From Desulfofalx alkaliphila DSM 12257 (GTDB lineage: Bacteria; Bacillota; Desulfotomaculia; Desulfotomaculales; Desulfohalotomaculaceae): a DNA stretch of 64,000 bases. Under the pieces are notes generated by a model. It was given only the letters and a program-made list of their open reading frames with translations. It searched no databases and had not been told where the DNA came from. How positions within the stretch are numbered: the stretch's first letter is position 1; each line of letters opens with the position of its first letter. The DNA lies in contig NZ_JONT01000001.1 in NCBI RefSeq assembly GCF_000711975.1, forward strand, positions 124,001-188,000, in the 5' to 3' direction. This document shows, in pieces, positions 8,758 through 19,082 of this stretch. The position numbers were made by a program, and so were the translations under genes.

Positions 8758-9852
8758 ATGAATTACAGCCGCGCGGTGAGGCATTACCGCATTCAATTAA
8801 TACTGAAAAGGGTACGCACCTATTTATATTGGTTGTTGGTGTTAGCATTGCTGCTGTTATTATTGATTAACCCACACCGCTCAACCGTGGCCGGTTTACT
8901 GGCTAATTTGGCAGGGAAGTGCACCGGGGCGGTGGTTGCTATATTTGCAGACAACCCTCAAAATTTAATGGCCGCTGTGATGCCTGCCATGGCTTGGGCC
9001 GATGAATCTGCCGTCCGGTCCGGTCCGGAGATGATAATGTTGGCCTTAGGCACCATTACCCGGGTGGACATGCACAATCCGCAAAATTTAATCCAGTCTC
9101 AAATACCTTTTTTTACGGATACCAATACCCAACAGCCGGAAGAGGGGCTGCGACTGATAGTGCCCCCGGATGATGAAAGGGACAAAAATGCAAGGGATCA
9201 CTTAGAAGGTCCGGCATTGGTGGCAATATACAACACCCATACCGGGGAAACCTATGCCTTAACAGATGGGGTGGAAAGGCTGAACGGCAAACGGGGTGCC
9301 GTCGTTCAGGTGGCTGAAGTTTTAGAAGAGCAGCTTAATAAACATGGCATTGGGGTGGTGCGATCTGACACTGTTCATGATGCCGAATATAATCGGTCCT
9401 ACATAGAATCAGAAAAAACGGTGCAAAAATTTTTAGAAGAACATGAAAATCTTCAACTGCTCTTGGATATCCACCGGGATGCCGCCCGTCCCCGCTCTGA
9501 CAGTTATATAGAAATAAAGGGGGAAAAGGTGGCCAGAATAATGTTTGTGGTGGGCTCCGATGCCCGCATGCCCTTTCCCAATTGGCAGCAAAACCTGGCC
9601 GCCGCCCGTCAGGTGGAAAGCAAAATGGAAGAAATGTATCCCGGTCTTTCCTTGGGAATTAGGGTTAAGGAAGGCCGTTATAATCAGCATTACCACCCCG
9701 GGGCCATGCTTATAGAGGTGGGGACGGTGGAAAACACCACCGAGGAAGCCCTGCGGGCGGCAAAACTGCTGGGCGATATCCTGGCCCGGGTGTTGAAGGA
9801 AGATAACTTCCAAAATATGCATACTGAAAGCTTCAAAAGCACATCCTATTAA
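8758..9852 (+). CDS. spoIIP: Stage II sporulation protein P
   Basis: About 364 residues from ATG 8758, preceded by GGGAGGAAAAAGG. One N-terminal membrane helix (about residues 18-42), then a long extracytoplasmic part ending in the SpoIIP amidase/endopeptidase domain (LLLDIHRDAARPR, VVGSDARMPFPNWQQNL, YNQHYHPGAMLIEVGTVEN). SpoIIP cleaves septal peptidoglycan with SpoIID and SpoIIM during engulfment. Its presence supports a spore-former. The stop codon lies in the loop of a hairpin that also covers the SD of the next gene. Confidence 0.95.
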   Translation: MNYSRAVRHYRIQLILKRVRTYLYWLLVLALLLLLLINPHRSTVAGLLANLAGKCTGAVVAIFADNPQNLMAAVMPAMAWADESAVRSGPEMIMLALGTITRVDMHNPQNLIQSQIPFFTDTNTQQPEEGLRLIVPPDDERDKNARDHLEGPALVAIYNTHTGETYALTDGVERLNGKRGAVVQVAEVLEEQLNKHGIGVVRSDTVHDAEYNRSYIESEKTVQKFLEEHENLQLLLDIHRDAARPRSDSYIEIKGEKVARIMFVVGSDARMPFPNWQQNLAAARQVESKMEEMYPGLSLGIRVKEGRYNQHYHPGAMLIEVGTVENTTEEALRAAKLLGDILARVLKEDNFQNMHTESFKSTSY

Positions 9853-9868
9853 TGGGAGGTGCTTTTTT
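9835..9868 (+). promoter_or_regulatory. Hairpin over spoIIP stop and downstream SD
   Basis: Positions 9835-9846 pair with 9855-9866 (12 bp, one mismatch) around an 8-base loop holding the spoIIP TAA, and six T residues follow at 9863-9868. The 3' arm contains GGGAGGTG, the ribosome-binding site of the gene starting at 9869. It is terminator-shaped and also sequesters that SD. Confidence 0.75.
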
Positions 9869-10204
9869 GTGCGCCATAAACTAATGGTCCTTTGTTTGGT
9901 GCTGGCGCTGGCGGTCATTTTTACTGCCGTGCAAAAAACAACATGCAGCTTTAACAGTCACCTGGCTGAACACCAGCAGATTGAATTTTTTGCATTTAAT
10001 TATCAAGATGATGCTCCCTCATGGCAGGTAACCTTTCTTGGCCGATCTTACAAGCTAGGCAAAGAGCAATTAGACCGGGTGAAAAACACCCTGGCCGGAT
10101 ACTGTGAAGAAATACCTATTGGGCAAATTATAAATTTCCAATGGATGGAGTCTGCCAAATGCTGGGCCGACAATTTACTGTTAGATTGGCAGTCAAAGGA
10201 TTAA
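9869..10204 (+). CDS. Small exported or anchored protein of unknown function
   Basis: 111 residues from GTG 9869. The N-terminus (about residues 5-20, LMVLCLVLALAVIFTAV) is a signal peptide or anchor. The remaining 90 residues are soluble with FFAFNYQDDAPSWQVTFLGRSYKLG and a pair of cysteines (CEEIPIG..., KCWADNLLLDW). I do not recognise the family. It directly follows spoIIP, so a sporulation link is possible but unproven. Its SD lies in the 3' arm of the preceding hairpin, which implies low or conditional expression. Confidence 0.6.
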   Translation: MRHKLMVLCLVLALAVIFTAVQKTTCSFNSHLAEHQQIEFFAFNYQDDAPSWQVTFLGRSYKLGKEQLDRVKNTLAGYCEEIPIGQIINFQWMESAKCWADNLLLDWQSKD

Positions 10205-10211
10205 AGCCAAG

Positions 10212-10240
10212 TTGATAGTAGGTAAATATGGTGCTATAAT
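10212..10240 (+). promoter_or_regulatory. Sigma-A type promoter for lepA
   Basis: TTGATA (10212-10217), 17-base spacer, TATAAT (10235-10240). It lies about 110 bases before the lepA start. Confidence 0.75.
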
Positions 10241-10358
10241 TTAAAAGTATGCCTTGTATAACTAGGCACCATTACCAAGTTTATTGTTAATTTAGAAGGT
10301 AATGGACCTAGGCTGACGTAAAATGTTAAGGTAAGTTTTTTCGGAAAGGAGAGTCTTG

Positions 10359-12173
10359 ATGTCAATTAGTCAAGACCGCATTCGCAACTTTTGTATTATT
10401 GCCCATATTGACCATGGCAAATCAACCCTGGCAGATCGTCTCTTGGAGTATACCGGTGCTTTAACCAAACGGGAAATGGAAGAACAGGTACTGGACTCCA
10501 TGGATTTGGAGAGAGAGCGTGGCATTACCATTAAGTTACAGGCTGTCCGCTTGGTTTACAAGGCCAAGGACGGTCAAGAGTACCTAATAAACCTGATAGA
10601 TACTCCCGGGCACGTGGACTTTACCTATGAAGTATCACGCAGTTTAGCTGCCTGTGAGGGTGCGCTCTTGGTGGTGGATGCCTCCCAAGGAATTGAAGCC
10701 CAAACCTTGGCCAACGTTTACCTTGCGCTGGAGCACGACTTGGAGATTATTCCGGTAATTAACAAAATAGACTTGCCCAGTGCCCAACCGGACGAGGTAA
10801 AGAGTGAAATTGAAGAGGTAATTGGTCTGGATACATCCGATGCAGTGTTGGCCTCGGCTAAAACCGGTCTGGGTGTGGCAGAAATAATGGAGCAAATTGT
10901 ACAAAAGATACCGCCTCCCAAGGGGGATGAAACTAAGCCCTTAAAGGCCCTTGTTTTTGACTCCCACTATGATTCATACCGGGGAGTTATAGCTTACATG
11001 CGGGTGGTAGAGGGTACCCTTAAAAAAGGTATGAATATTCGCATGATGGCCACCGGGGCCGAGTTTGAAGTGAGCGAGGTGGGCTACTTTCTTCCTACCC
11101 CCACCACCTGCGATTATTTAAAACCCGGTGAAGTGGGTTATGTGGCTGCCAGTATTAAAAATGTTAAGGACTGTCAGGTGGGGGATACAATTACCGATGC
11201 CGACAGGCCTGCGGAACAACCCCTGCCCGGTTATCGCAAAGCCACCCCCATGGTATTTTGCGGCCTGTACCCGGTGGATACCGTAGATTACACCGACCTG
11301 CGGGATGCCCTGGACAAGCTGAGCCTAAACGATGCCTCTCTCATTTATGAGCCGGAAACCTCCGAAGCCCTGGGCTTTGGTTTTCGCTGCGGTTTTTTAG
11401 GACTGCTGCACATGGAAATAATTCAAGAGCGGCTGGAACGGGAGTACAAACTGCAGATTATTACCACCGCACCCAGCGTGGTATATCATGTTTACACCAC
11501 CGACGGCCAAATGTTGGAAATTGAAAACCCGTCAAAAATGCCCGAACAGGGAAAGATAGGTCGGGTAGAGGAGCCCTTTGTCAAGGCAACCATTATGGTG
11601 CCAAAGGATTTTGTCGGTGCAGTGATGGAATTGTGCCAGGAGCGCCGGGGTGTATTTAGCAACATGGAGTACATGGGCATCACCCGGGTAATGCTTACCT
11701 ATTATTTGCCCCTGTCTGAAATTATTTATGACTTCTTTGACCAGTTAAAATCCAGCACCAGGGGCTACGCCTCTTTGGATTACGAAATGAGCGGCTATCG
11801 GGAAACAAATCTGGTGAAAATGGATATCATGCTGAACAATGAGCCCTTAGACGCCCTTTCATTTATTGTTCACCGGGACAAGGCCTATCACCGGGGCAGG
11901 GCAATGGTGCAAAAATTACGGAAGTTAATACCCAGGCATCAGTTTGAGATACCTGTACAGGCAGCCATTGGCAATAAAGTTATTGCCCGAGAAACGGTAA
12001 GGGCCCTGCGTAAAGACGTGCTGGCCAAGTGTTACGGCGGTGACATTACCAGAAAGCGCAAGCTGCTTGAAAAGCAAAAAGAAGGTAAAAAGCGCATGAA
12101 ACAAGTGGGCAGCGTGGAAGTACCCCAAGAGGCCTTCATGGCGGTGTTGAATATCGGGGAAGAGGATAGGTAA
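10359..12173 (+). CDS. lepA: Elongation factor 4 (LepA)
   Basis: 604 residues from ATG 10359 behind AAAGGAGAG; the TTG three bases earlier is too close to the SD. GTPase motifs are in order: AHIDHGKST (G1), RGITIK (G2), DTPGHVDF (G3), NKID (G4), SAKTG (G5). The EF-G-like domains and the LepA-specific C-terminal domain follow ([42 protein letters not shown]). LepA is a ribosome-bound GTPase implicated in initiation and 30S maturation. spoIIP-lepA-hemW-hrcA is the usual Firmicutes order. Confidence 0.97.
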   Translation: MSISQDRIRNFCIIAHIDHGKSTLADRLLEYTGALTKREMEEQVLDSMDLERERGITIKLQAVRLVYKAKDGQEYLINLIDTPGHVDFTYEVSRSLAACEGALLVVDASQGIEAQTLANVYLALEHDLEIIPVINKIDLPSAQPDEVKSEIEEVIGLDTSDAVLASAKTGLGVAEIMEQIVQKIPPPKGDETKPLKALVFDSHYDSYRGVIAYMRVVEGTLKKGMNIRMMATGAEFEVSEVGYFLPTPTTCDYLKPGEVGYVAASIKNVKDCQVGDTITDADRPAEQPLPGYRKATPMVFCGLYPVDTVDYTDLRDALDKLSLNDASLIYEPETSEALGFGFRCGFLGLLHMEIIQERLEREYKLQIITTAPSVVYHVYTTDGQMLEIENPSKMPEQGKIGRVEEPFVKATIMVPKDFVGAVMELCQERRGVFSNMEYMGITRVMLTYYLPLSEIIYDFFDQLKSSTRGYASLDYEMSGYRETNLVKMDIMLNNEPLDALSFIVHRDKAYHRGRAMVQKLRKLIPRHQFEIPVQAAIGNKVIARETVRALRKDVLAKCYGGDITRKRKLLEKQKEGKKRMKQVGSVEVPQEAFMAVLNIGEEDR

Positions 12174-12196
12174 TGAATTATAATAGGTTTTTACAT

Positions 12197-12232
12197 AATT
12201 AAGGATTCGAGAAATCGAATCCTTAATTATTA
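12197..12232 (+). terminator. lepA terminator with GAAA tetraloop
   Basis: A perfect 14-bp stem (12197-12210 with 12215-12228) closed by a GNRA-type GAAA loop (12211-12214), then ATTATTAAATTT. The tail is not a clean T-run, but the AATT ends make it terminator-like on both strands. Confidence 0.75.
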
Positions 12233-12259
12233 AATTTATTAGGGGGGTGCCGTTTAAAC

Positions 12260-12460
12260 TTGCACTTTCTCAATAACAGATTTGTATATGTTAATGTAAT
12301 AGCTTTTTCCGTTATTATAATTATGAATTTGCCCCGGCCCTTTTCTTTTGAGGACTTTTGCTACGCTCTTTTTGCCGGTGTTTTGCTGGGCACCGTCACC
12401 GGAATAATTTTCCACACCATTTTTATTTATTTAAAAAAGTTTATGGACGGGCGTAATTGA
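12260..12460 (+). CDS. Small two-helix membrane protein, unknown
   Basis: 66 residues from TTG 12260, with AGGGGGGTG about 10 bases upstream. There are two hydrophobic segments (about residues 8-22 and 36-58) around NLPRPFSFEDFCYALFAG, and a short charged tail KKFMDGRN. I recognise no family. The strong SD, correct spacing and position between lepA and hemW make it a likely real gene. It is alone between a terminator and hemW. Confidence 0.6.
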   Translation: MHFLNNRFVYVNVIAFSVIIIMNLPRPFSFEDFCYALFAGVLLGTVTGIIFHTIFIYLKKFMDGRN

Positions 12461-12560
12461 CTCTTTCTTTGGTTAGCCATGCCCCATGGGCACAGGCGGC
12501 TGTCCTGGTCTATTTTCTTACTAACTGGGGAAAACTAGTGCTGTAGAGGGGAAATGTTTT

Positions 12561-13691
12561 GTGATCCTTGGTTTATATGTACACGTGCCCTTTTGTTTGC
12601 AAAAGTGCCACTATTGTGACTTTGTTTCCTATCCATATAGTTATCCTTTGGCAGAGGATTATCTTAAAGCTTTGGAACTGGAGGCGGCATATTATGCCCG
12701 GCTTTTTCCTGAATTAAAAATAAACACCCTTTTTATCGGCGGGGGCACCCCCACTGTGCTGGAAGAAAGGCTCTTGTCCATCTTGTTGGACTGTTTACAA
12801 AGGCACCTGGGCTGGCAGCAGGATGCTGAAGTGACAGTGGAGGCTAACCCCGATACCTTGGATTTGTCAAAACTTACTGTGCTGCGCCGGGGAGGGGTAA
12901 ACCGCCTCAGTTTAGGTGTGCAGGCCTGCCAGCGGCATCTGCTGCAGTTATTGGGTCGGACCCATGGGTATCAAGAGGTGGTGCAGGCTGTGGAAGATGC
13001 CAGGCAGGTGGGGTTTGATAACATTAATCTGGATTTAATTTTTGGTATTCCCGGTCAAACCCTTGACCATTGGCGGCAATCCCTGCGGCTATTGACAAGG
13101 CTTGATCCAAACCACCTGGCCTGCTATGGTTTGCAATGGGAAGAGGGTACACCGCTCACAACTGCCCTTGATAAGGGCCGCTTAAAGGCAGTTTCCCAAG
13201 AAGAAGAATTGGACATGTATAATGAAGCAATTATTTTTTTAACGGCCCAGGGGTACCGGCATTACGAAATTTCTAGCTTTGCTAAACCGGGCTATTATTC
13301 CCGGCACAACCTCTGTTATTGGCATAACGGCCCTTATTTAGGTTTAGGGCCCGCTGCCCATTCACACCTTAATGCCCGGCGTTGGGCCAATACTGCAGAT
13401 GTTGAACTCTATGTCAGTCAGTTGGCAAAAGGGGTGGCGCCGGTGGCGGAGAGTCACCCACTGAGCCGGCAGGACTCCATGATAGAAACCGCCTTTATGG
13501 GTTTGAGGCTGCTGGAAGGTATAAACTTAAAACAATTTTACAAGCGTTTTGGTTTACATTTAACAGATGTCTGGCAGCAGGAAGTTGCAGAACTTAGGGC
13601 CGACGGGCTGGTGGAGCTGAAAGACAGTCACCTTAGGCTGACACCTAAGGGTTTGCCCCTTGCGAACCTGGTTTTTAGTAAGTTTGTATAA
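12561..13691 (+). CDS. hemW: Radical SAM heme chaperone HemW
   Basis: 376 residues from GTG 12561 behind GAGGGGAAA. The radical SAM cluster motif is CLQKCHYC (about residues 12-19), followed by FIGGGTPTVL and EANPDTLD. The C-terminal HemN-like region has HYEISSFAKPGYYSRHNLCYWHNGPYLGLGPAAHS. HemW inserts or chaperones heme; it was formerly called oxygen-independent coproporphyrinogen oxidase-like. It lacks the extra N-terminal region of true HemN, and its position before hrcA is typical. Confidence 0.93.
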   Translation: MILGLYVHVPFCLQKCHYCDFVSYPYSYPLAEDYLKALELEAAYYARLFPELKINTLFIGGGTPTVLEERLLSILLDCLQRHLGWQQDAEVTVEANPDTLDLSKLTVLRRGGVNRLSLGVQACQRHLLQLLGRTHGYQEVVQAVEDARQVGFDNINLDLIFGIPGQTLDHWRQSLRLLTRLDPNHLACYGLQWEEGTPLTTALDKGRLKAVSQEEELDMYNEAIIFLTAQGYRHYEISSFAKPGYYSRHNLCYWHNGPYLGLGPAAHSHLNARRWANTADVELYVSQLAKGVAPVAESHPLSRQDSMIETAFMGLRLLEGINLKQFYKRFGLHLTDVWQQEVAELRADGLVELKDSHLRLTPKGLPLANLVFSKFV

Positions 13692-13737
13692 AGCCCTGGC
13701 TTAAGTTTTATATGGGTGCTTATGGTAAACTACCCGC

Positions 13738-13766
13738 TTGACAAAAAACGGGTGTGGTGCTATGTT
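13738..13766 (+). promoter_or_regulatory. Sigma-A type promoter of the heat-shock operon
   Basis: TTGACA (13738-13743), 17-base spacer, TATGTT (13761-13766). It is followed directly by the CIRCE operator, so HrcA bound there would overlap the start of transcription. Confidence 0.8.
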
Positions 13767-13781
13767 TATTTTGGGAGCACT

Positions 13782-13808
13782 TTAGCACTCAACAAACTAG
13801 AGTGCTAA
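13782..13808 (+). promoter_or_regulatory. CIRCE operator (HrcA binding site)
   Basis: TTAGCACTC (13782-13790), 9-base spacer, GAGTGCTAA (13800-13808): a perfect match to the CIRCE consensus. HrcA represses from this site and is relieved on heat shock by chaperonin titration. Confidence 0.98.
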
Positions 13809-13826
13809 CAGAAGGAGGTGGTTCCT

Positions 13827-14861
13827 GTGGTAATGGATGACCGGAAGAAAAAAATATTGCTGGCTATCATTCACGATTACATTTCCACTGCTGAACCGGT
13901 GGGATCGAGGACCATTTCCAAAAAATACAAACTTGGAGTTAGTCCGGCCACTGTTAGAAACGACATGGCAGATTTAGAAGAACTAGGGTTTATTGAACAG
14001 CCCCACACTTCAGCTGGGCGGATACCTTCAGATTTAGGTTACCGTTATTATGTGGATTATTTGATGGAAAAGGAGCAGCTTACTGAAAGACAACAGCAGC
14101 TTATTAATGAAAGTTACAGCAGTAAATCCCAGGAAATTGGCAGAATAATTTATCGAACAGGCCAACTTTTAACCAGGCTGACAAACTATCCTTCCATGGT
14201 AATGGCACCTCAAGTTGCTGACTATACAATAAAATACGTTCAGCTGGTTTCTATGTCGCCCACCCAGGCCATGGTGATTGTTGTGCTTGATACCGGGGCG
14301 GTGCAGCACCAGATGATTGAGGTGGCAGAAAACATTACCCAGGCAGACTTAGAACAAATTTCATCGGTGTTGAATGCAAAGTTGTCAGGGGTTAACCCCG
14401 AACACATTAAAATGACCATCATGAAGGAAATATATTTCGAGTTATCTAAGTACAGGTACTTTCTGGATGTTGCTTTAGGTCCCTTGGAAAACCTTAGGGG
14501 TGAAACCAAGGATAAGATTTATTTGGGCGGGGTATATAATATACTTAACCAACCGGAATTCCATAATATTGAAAAACTAAAGACCCTTTTATCTCTGTTG
14601 GAAAAAGAACAACTGCTGCAGGAAATCCTTACCGACAGCAGCAGTGACAGCGATGTTTCTGTACGTATTGGGGTGGAGAACAGCTATGATCAAATAAAGG
14701 ACTGTACTATGGTTACCGCCACCTATCATATGGGTGACCGCTTGGTAGGTACCCTGGGGGTGCTGGGGCCAACCAGAATGGAATATGCCAAAGTAATTTC
14801 TGTGGTTGAGCATTTGGCAAATATTTTAAATCAGACTATGAGTAAAATTAACCGCGTGTAA
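13827..14861 (+). CDS. hrcA: Heat-inducible repressor HrcA
   Basis: About 344 residues. The N-terminal winged helix contains [33 protein letters not shown] in two adjoining parts, typical of HrcA. A GAF-like and a dimerisation region follow (ending [16 protein letters not shown]). The start is chosen as GTG 13827, 8 bases after AAGGAGG (13812-13818); the GTG at 13818 overlaps the SD. HrcA binds CIRCE, found just upstream, so it autoregulates this operon including the chaperonin, grpE, dnaK and dnaJ. Confidence 0.96.
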   Translation: MVMDDRKKKILLAIIHDYISTAEPVGSRTISKKYKLGVSPATVRNDMADLEELGFIEQPHTSAGRIPSDLGYRYYVDYLMEKEQLTERQQQLINESYSSKSQEIGRIIYRTGQLLTRLTNYPSMVMAPQVADYTIKYVQLVSMSPTQAMVIVVLDTGAVQHQMIEVAENITQADLEQISSVLNAKLSGVNPEHIKMTIMKEIYFELSKYRYFLDVALGPLENLRGETKDKIYLGGVYNILNQPEFHNIEKLKTLLSLLEKEQLLQEILTDSSSDSDVSVRIGVENSYDQIKDCTMVTATYHMGDRLVGTLGVLGPTRMEYAKVISVVEHLANILNQTMSKINRV

Positions 14862-14884
14862 GTTGACGGTGAGGAGGAAGATAA

Positions 14885-16456
14885 TTGAGTTTGAAGCAAC
14901 ATGCCAGCCAGGGCTCTGAGGTGGATGAAAGGCTGGCGGCATTAATAACCAACTCCAATGCAGTGCGTGCCATTTCTGCAGCGGTGGAGGGCACCCTTGG
15001 TCCCAAAGGGCTTGATACAATGCTGGTGGATCGGTTTGGCGAGGTGGTAATCACAAACGACGGTGTTACCATTCTCAGCATGATGGAGGCCAGCCACCCC
15101 GCTGCAAAAATGGTAATTAATATAGCTAAGTCTCAGCAGGAGGAGATTGGGGACGGCACCACCACCGCCACTGTAATGGCCGGCGCCCTGGTTAGCGCCG
15201 GTGTTGACCAGGTGGCCAGGGGGGTGCCGGTGGCCCGGGTTATTGAAGGTCTGAGGGCGGGCCTAAGGAGAGCCCAAGGGGAAATTGAGAAACAGGCCAG
15301 GGCCGTTACCGGTCTCGATGATCCGGCAATACGGCAGGTGGCCCTGGTGGCCGGCCGGGAACATGAGGATATTGCTGACCTGGTGGTAAGTGCTGCCAAG
15401 TTAATTGGCCAAGAAAAGCTAGAGGACACTGCCTTTAAACTGGCTGACGCTGTGCTGGCGGAGGAAGGGGCAGAAAACGGTGTCTTTATGGGCGTTATAA
15501 TTGGCAAGGAGCGCATGAACAAGCAAATGCCCAAAGACTTACAGCAAGTAAAGGTCTTGGTCATTGATGATGCCCTGGAGCCGGAAGAAATTGAAGAAGA
15601 ATCCCTCGGTACTGAAAGTGGATTTGCACGCTACCTGGAACTGCAAAATGAATTTCGTACCAATCTACAAAAAATAATTGATCTAGGGGTCGGCCTGGTG
15701 CTGGTGGACCGGGGGGTCAATGATCTTGCCGAAGAAATGCTTACCGATGCCGGAATAATGGTGTTACAGCGGGTGCCCAATAAAGAGCTGAGCAAGGCGG
15801 CAGAGCACTGCGGTGCCCGCATGGTTAAACGCACCGGCTTAAAAAAGAAGGAGCCCGATTTGGCTAAATATCTGGGTTATGCCCAGAGGGTAAAAAGTGA
15901 TGAAAAGTTGGAACAGGTTTGGATTTTAGAGGGCAGCGGCAAGCCCATGGCCACTGTGCTGGTGGGGGCTGCCACCTCTGAGGTGGTGGGGGAACGTCAG
16001 CGTATTGCCAAGGATGCTGCGGCAGCGGTACAGGCTGCAGTTAAAGGCGGCGTGGTGCCCGGAGGGGGCTCGCTGGAACTGGCAGTGGCCCGGGAAGTGG
16101 AAAAACTCCGGGAAGAAACCCGCGGCATGGCCGGTTTTGGGGTGGACTGCGTAGTTGAAGCCTTAAAACGCCCCATGGCCCAAATAGTGTCCAATGCCGG
16201 CTTTAATCCCCTGGAAAAGATGGGCGATGTTTATGTTGCACAGATTGAGCAGGGCAAGGCTTCAATTGCCCTTGATTGTGATAGCGGTGAAGTGGCTGAT
16301 ATGCTGGAATTGGGCGTGGTTGACCCTGCCCTGGTAAAAATATACGCACTTAAGGCTGCCGGTGAAATTGCAGAGGCAATTTTAAGAATAGATACCATTA
16401 TTAAAATGCGTGACGGTAAATCCGGTGATGACGGTGATGTGAACTCAGATGTTTAA
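14885..16456 (+). CDS. Archaeal-type (group III) chaperonin, thermosome-like
   Basis: 523 residues from TTG 14885 behind GAGGAGG. It has thermosome/TCP-1 signatures rather than GroEL ones: [14 protein letters not shown] (about 37-49), [19 protein letters not shown] (58-76), [15 protein letters not shown] (89-103), then [14 protein letters not shown] and [30 protein letters not shown] near the C-terminus. Group III chaperonins are known from Carboxydothermus and relatives, where they are encoded in the dnaK operon as here. They fold proteins in an ATP-driven double ring with a built-in lid and no GroES. Position between hrcA and grpE implies HrcA/CIRCE control. Confidence 0.95.
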   Translation: MSLKQHASQGSEVDERLAALITNSNAVRAISAAVEGTLGPKGLDTMLVDRFGEVVITNDGVTILSMMEASHPAAKMVINIAKSQQEEIGDGTTTATVMAGALVSAGVDQVARGVPVARVIEGLRAGLRRAQGEIEKQARAVTGLDDPAIRQVALVAGREHEDIADLVVSAAKLIGQEKLEDTAFKLADAVLAEEGAENGVFMGVIIGKERMNKQMPKDLQQVKVLVIDDALEPEEIEEESLGTESGFARYLELQNEFRTNLQKIIDLGVGLVLVDRGVNDLAEEMLTDAGIMVLQRVPNKELSKAAEHCGARMVKRTGLKKKEPDLAKYLGYAQRVKSDEKLEQVWILEGSGKPMATVLVGAATSEVVGERQRIAKDAAAAVQAAVKGGVVPGGGSLELAVAREVEKLREETRGMAGFGVDCVVEALKRPMAQIVSNAGFNPLEKMGDVYVAQIEQGKASIALDCDSGEVADMLELGVVDPALVKIYALKAAGEIAEAILRIDTIIKMRDGKSGDDGDVNSDV

Positions 16457-16477
16457 TAGGTTTGTGGGGTGATAATT

Positions 16478-17056
16478 TTGACGGAAGAAAACAAGCAAAA
16501 GCTGCAGCAGGAGACGGAAAAGGAAGAAGTGCAGGAGACAGAAAAGGAAGGGCTAAATGAAGCTTCTGAAGACCAAAAGGAAGCCGCTGTGGAATTAACA
16601 TTGGAGCAAATGCAGCAATTGCTAGACAGCAAAACAGCCGAGGCAGAGGAAAATTATAACCGCCTGCTAAGAACCCAAGCGGATTTTGATAACTATCGGC
16701 GGCGCACCAAAGAAGAGCGGGAACAACTGATTAAGTATGCAAGTGAGAGTTTAATAATAGAACTGCTCCCGGTGCTGGACAACTTTGACCGGGCCCTGGG
16801 TGCTGCAGACACACCCGGAGATGATTTTGCAGCCGGTGTAAAAATGATTCATCGCCAGCTGATGGAAGTGTTAAACAAGGAAGGCTTAGAAGAAATTGCT
16901 GCCGAGGGGAAGGAGTTTGACCCCATGGTGCATGAGGCTATGATGCAGGTGGAAAGCGATGAACATAGTGAAAACACAGTGGTAGAAGAATTGCGCAAAG
17001 GATACACTCTAAAGGGCAAGGTAATTCGTCCCAGTTTAGTTAAAGTTGCTAAATAA
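16478..17056 (+). CDS. grpE: Nucleotide exchange factor GrpE
   Basis: About 192 residues from TTG 16478 behind GGGGTGAT; the GTG at 16469 overlaps that SD. The N-terminus is acidic and coiled-coil (TEENKQKLQQETEKEEVQE), then the conserved RTQADFDNYRRRTKEE and the C-terminal beta domain EEIAAEGKEFDPMVHEAMMQVE with VIRPSLVKVAK. GrpE releases ADP from DnaK. It follows the chaperonin gene by about 20 bases and precedes dnaK. Confidence 0.96.
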   Translation: MTEENKQKLQQETEKEEVQETEKEGLNEASEDQKEAAVELTLEQMQQLLDSKTAEAEENYNRLLRTQADFDNYRRRTKEEREQLIKYASESLIIELLPVLDNFDRALGAADTPGDDFAAGVKMIHRQLMEVLNKEGLEEIAAEGKEFDPMVHEAMMQVESDEHSENTVVEELRKGYTLKGKVIRPSLVKVAK

Positions 17057-17099
17057 GCTTAAGACAAGATACATAGGAATAATTGGAGGTTGATTGCAA

Positions 17100-18962
17100 A
17101 TGGGCAAAGTAATAGGTATTGATCTTGGCACTACTAACTCCTGCGTAGCCGTAATGGAAGGCGGCGAAGCGGTGGTTATTCCTAATGCTGAAGGGGCACG
17201 GACCACTCCTTCGGTGGTAGGTTTTTCTAAAACCGGTGAGCGGTTGGTGGGTCAGATTGCCAAAAGGCAGGCTGTGAGTAATCCCGACCGCACCATTAGT
17301 TCAATTAAGCGTTATATGGGTACCACCCATAAGGTTAATATTGAGGGTAAAGACTATTCACCCCCTGAAGTTTCAGCAATGATATTGCAAAAAATGAAGG
17401 CTGATGCGGAGGCTTATTTGGGCACCAAGGTTACTAAAGCGGTAATTACTGTGCCGGCATATTTTTCCGATGCCCAGCGTCAGGCCACCAAAGATGCCGG
17501 TAAAATTGCAGGCTTAGAGGTGCTGCGTATTATTAACGAGCCCACCGCAGCGGCATTGGCTTACGGTTTAGATAAAGGTGAAGACCAAACGATACTGGTT
17601 TATGACTTAGGCGGTGGCACCTTTGACGTATCCATTTTAGAGCTGGGCGACGGCGTATTTGAAGTAAAGGCCACCAGCGGTAACAACCGTTTAGGTGGCG
17701 ACGACTTTGACCAGCGCATTGTGGATTGGATGGTAGCGGAATTTAAAAAAGAATCAGGCATTGATTTGAAAAACGACCGCATGGCAATGCAGCGTTTAAG
17801 GGAAGCCGCTGAAAAGGCCAAAATTGAATTATCCGGCGTAATGACTTCAAACATTAACCTGCCCTTTATTACAGCCGGTGAAGACGGACCCAAACACTTA
17901 GACTTAAACTTATCCAGGGCTAAGTTTGATGAACTGACCGCAGACCTGGTGGAAAAAACCATGGGGCCAACCAGACAGGCAATGGCGGATTCCGGCCTGG
18001 AACCTAAGGATATAGATAAAATATTGTTGGTGGGTGGTTCTACCCGTATTCCGGCGGTACAGGAAGCAATTAAGAAGTATTTAGGTAAAGAGCCTCACAA
18101 GGGCATTAACCCCGATGAGTGTGTGGCATTGGGGGCTGCCATTCAGGCAGGGGTGTTGGCCGGTGAAGTGAAGGATGTTTTACTGCTGGATGTGACACCG
18201 CTTTCCTTGGGAATTGAAACCTTGGGTGGGGTATTTACCCGTTTAATTGAGCGCAACACCACCATTCCCACATCAAAGAGCCAGGTCTTCTCCACTGCCG
18301 CTGACAACCAAACCACAGTGGAAATTCATGTGCTGCAGGGTGAGCGTCCCATGGCGGCAGACAACAAGACACTGGGTCGGTTTTCCTTAACCGGTATTCC
18401 GCCGGCACCCCGGGGTGTACCGCAAATTGAAGTTAAGTTTGATATCGATGCTAACGGTATAGTAAATGTATCTGCTAAGGATATGTCTACCAATAAAGAA
18501 CAAAGTATCACCATTACCAGCAGCGGCGGTTTAAGTGATGAAGAAATTGAAAAAATGGTAAAAGACGCTGAACGCTATGCCGAAGAGGACAAAAAGCGCC
18601 AAGAGGCAGTTGAGGTACGCAACAATGCCGATAGCTTGATTTATCAGGCTGAAAAAGCGGTGAAAGATTTTGCTGAAAAGGCCGATAAGGCTATGATTGA
18701 CAAGGTAAACAAGGCCATTGAAGAATTGCGCACCGCAATGGCCTCGGATAACATTGAAGATATTAAACAAAAGACTGAAGACTTAACTAAACCGCTGTAT
18801 GAATTGACCACTGCCATGTATCAGCAGCAGGCAGAACAAGAGGGCGGTGAACAAGGCGGCTGCCAGGGCGGCACCTGCGGTGCTCAATCTCAAGCTGAGG
18901 ATGAAAATGTGGTGGACGCTGAATATAAAGTAAAAGAAGAAGAGGACAAAAAAGACAAATAG
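17100..18962 (+). CDS. dnaK: Hsp70 chaperone DnaK
   Basis: 620 residues from ATG 17100 behind GGAGGT. Motifs: [64 protein letters not shown], then the linker [19 protein letters not shown] leading to the substrate-binding domain. The C-terminal lid ends in a Gly/Gln/Cys-rich stretch ([11 protein letters not shown]) and an acidic-lysine tail. Works with DnaJ and GrpE encoded next to it. Its two tail cysteines are not part of the core fold. Confidence 0.98.
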   Translation: MGKVIGIDLGTTNSCVAVMEGGEAVVIPNAEGARTTPSVVGFSKTGERLVGQIAKRQAVSNPDRTISSIKRYMGTTHKVNIEGKDYSPPEVSAMILQKMKADAEAYLGTKVTKAVITVPAYFSDAQRQATKDAGKIAGLEVLRIINEPTAAALAYGLDKGEDQTILVYDLGGGTFDVSILELGDGVFEVKATSGNNRLGGDDFDQRIVDWMVAEFKKESGIDLKNDRMAMQRLREAAEKAKIELSGVMTSNINLPFITAGEDGPKHLDLNLSRAKFDELTADLVEKTMGPTRQAMADSGLEPKDIDKILLVGGSTRIPAVQEAIKKYLGKEPHKGINPDECVALGAAIQAGVLAGEVKDVLLLDVTPLSLGIETLGGVFTRLIERNTTIPTSKSQVFSTAADNQTTVEIHVLQGERPMAADNKTLGRFSLTGIPPAPRGVPQIEVKFDIDANGIVNVSAKDMSTNKEQSITITSSGGLSDEEIEKMVKDAERYAEEDKKRQEAVEVRNNADSLIYQAEKAVKDFAEKADKAMIDKVNKAIEELRTAMASDNIEDIKQKTEDLTKPLYELTTAMYQQQAEQEGGEQGGCQGGTCGAQSQAEDENVVDAEYKVKEEEDKKDK

Positions 18963-19025
18963 CACATAATATAGTATAATGTTGAGTGTTCAAAATATTT
19001 ATTTTGAACCGAACAGTAAAGTCCC

Positions 19026-19048
19026 GCAGGGGAGGTTACCTCCCCTGC
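19026..19048 (+). terminator. Hairpin between dnaK and dnaJ
   Basis: A 10-bp perfect GC-rich stem (19026-19035 with 19039-19048) and a 3-base loop, followed by GCTTTGCGTATTTTT. The T-run is 8 bases away, so it may be a partial terminator or an mRNA stability/processing element lowering dnaJ relative to dnaK. Confidence 0.6.
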
Positions 19049-19082
19049 GCTTTGCGTATTTTTATTTTAAGGTGGTGACCCC

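Noticed and set aside
9433-9918. 161-codon minus-strand frame opposite spoIIP
   Set aside because: It lies across the conserved SpoIIP amidase domain and has no start signals. It is a shadow of spoIIP codon use.
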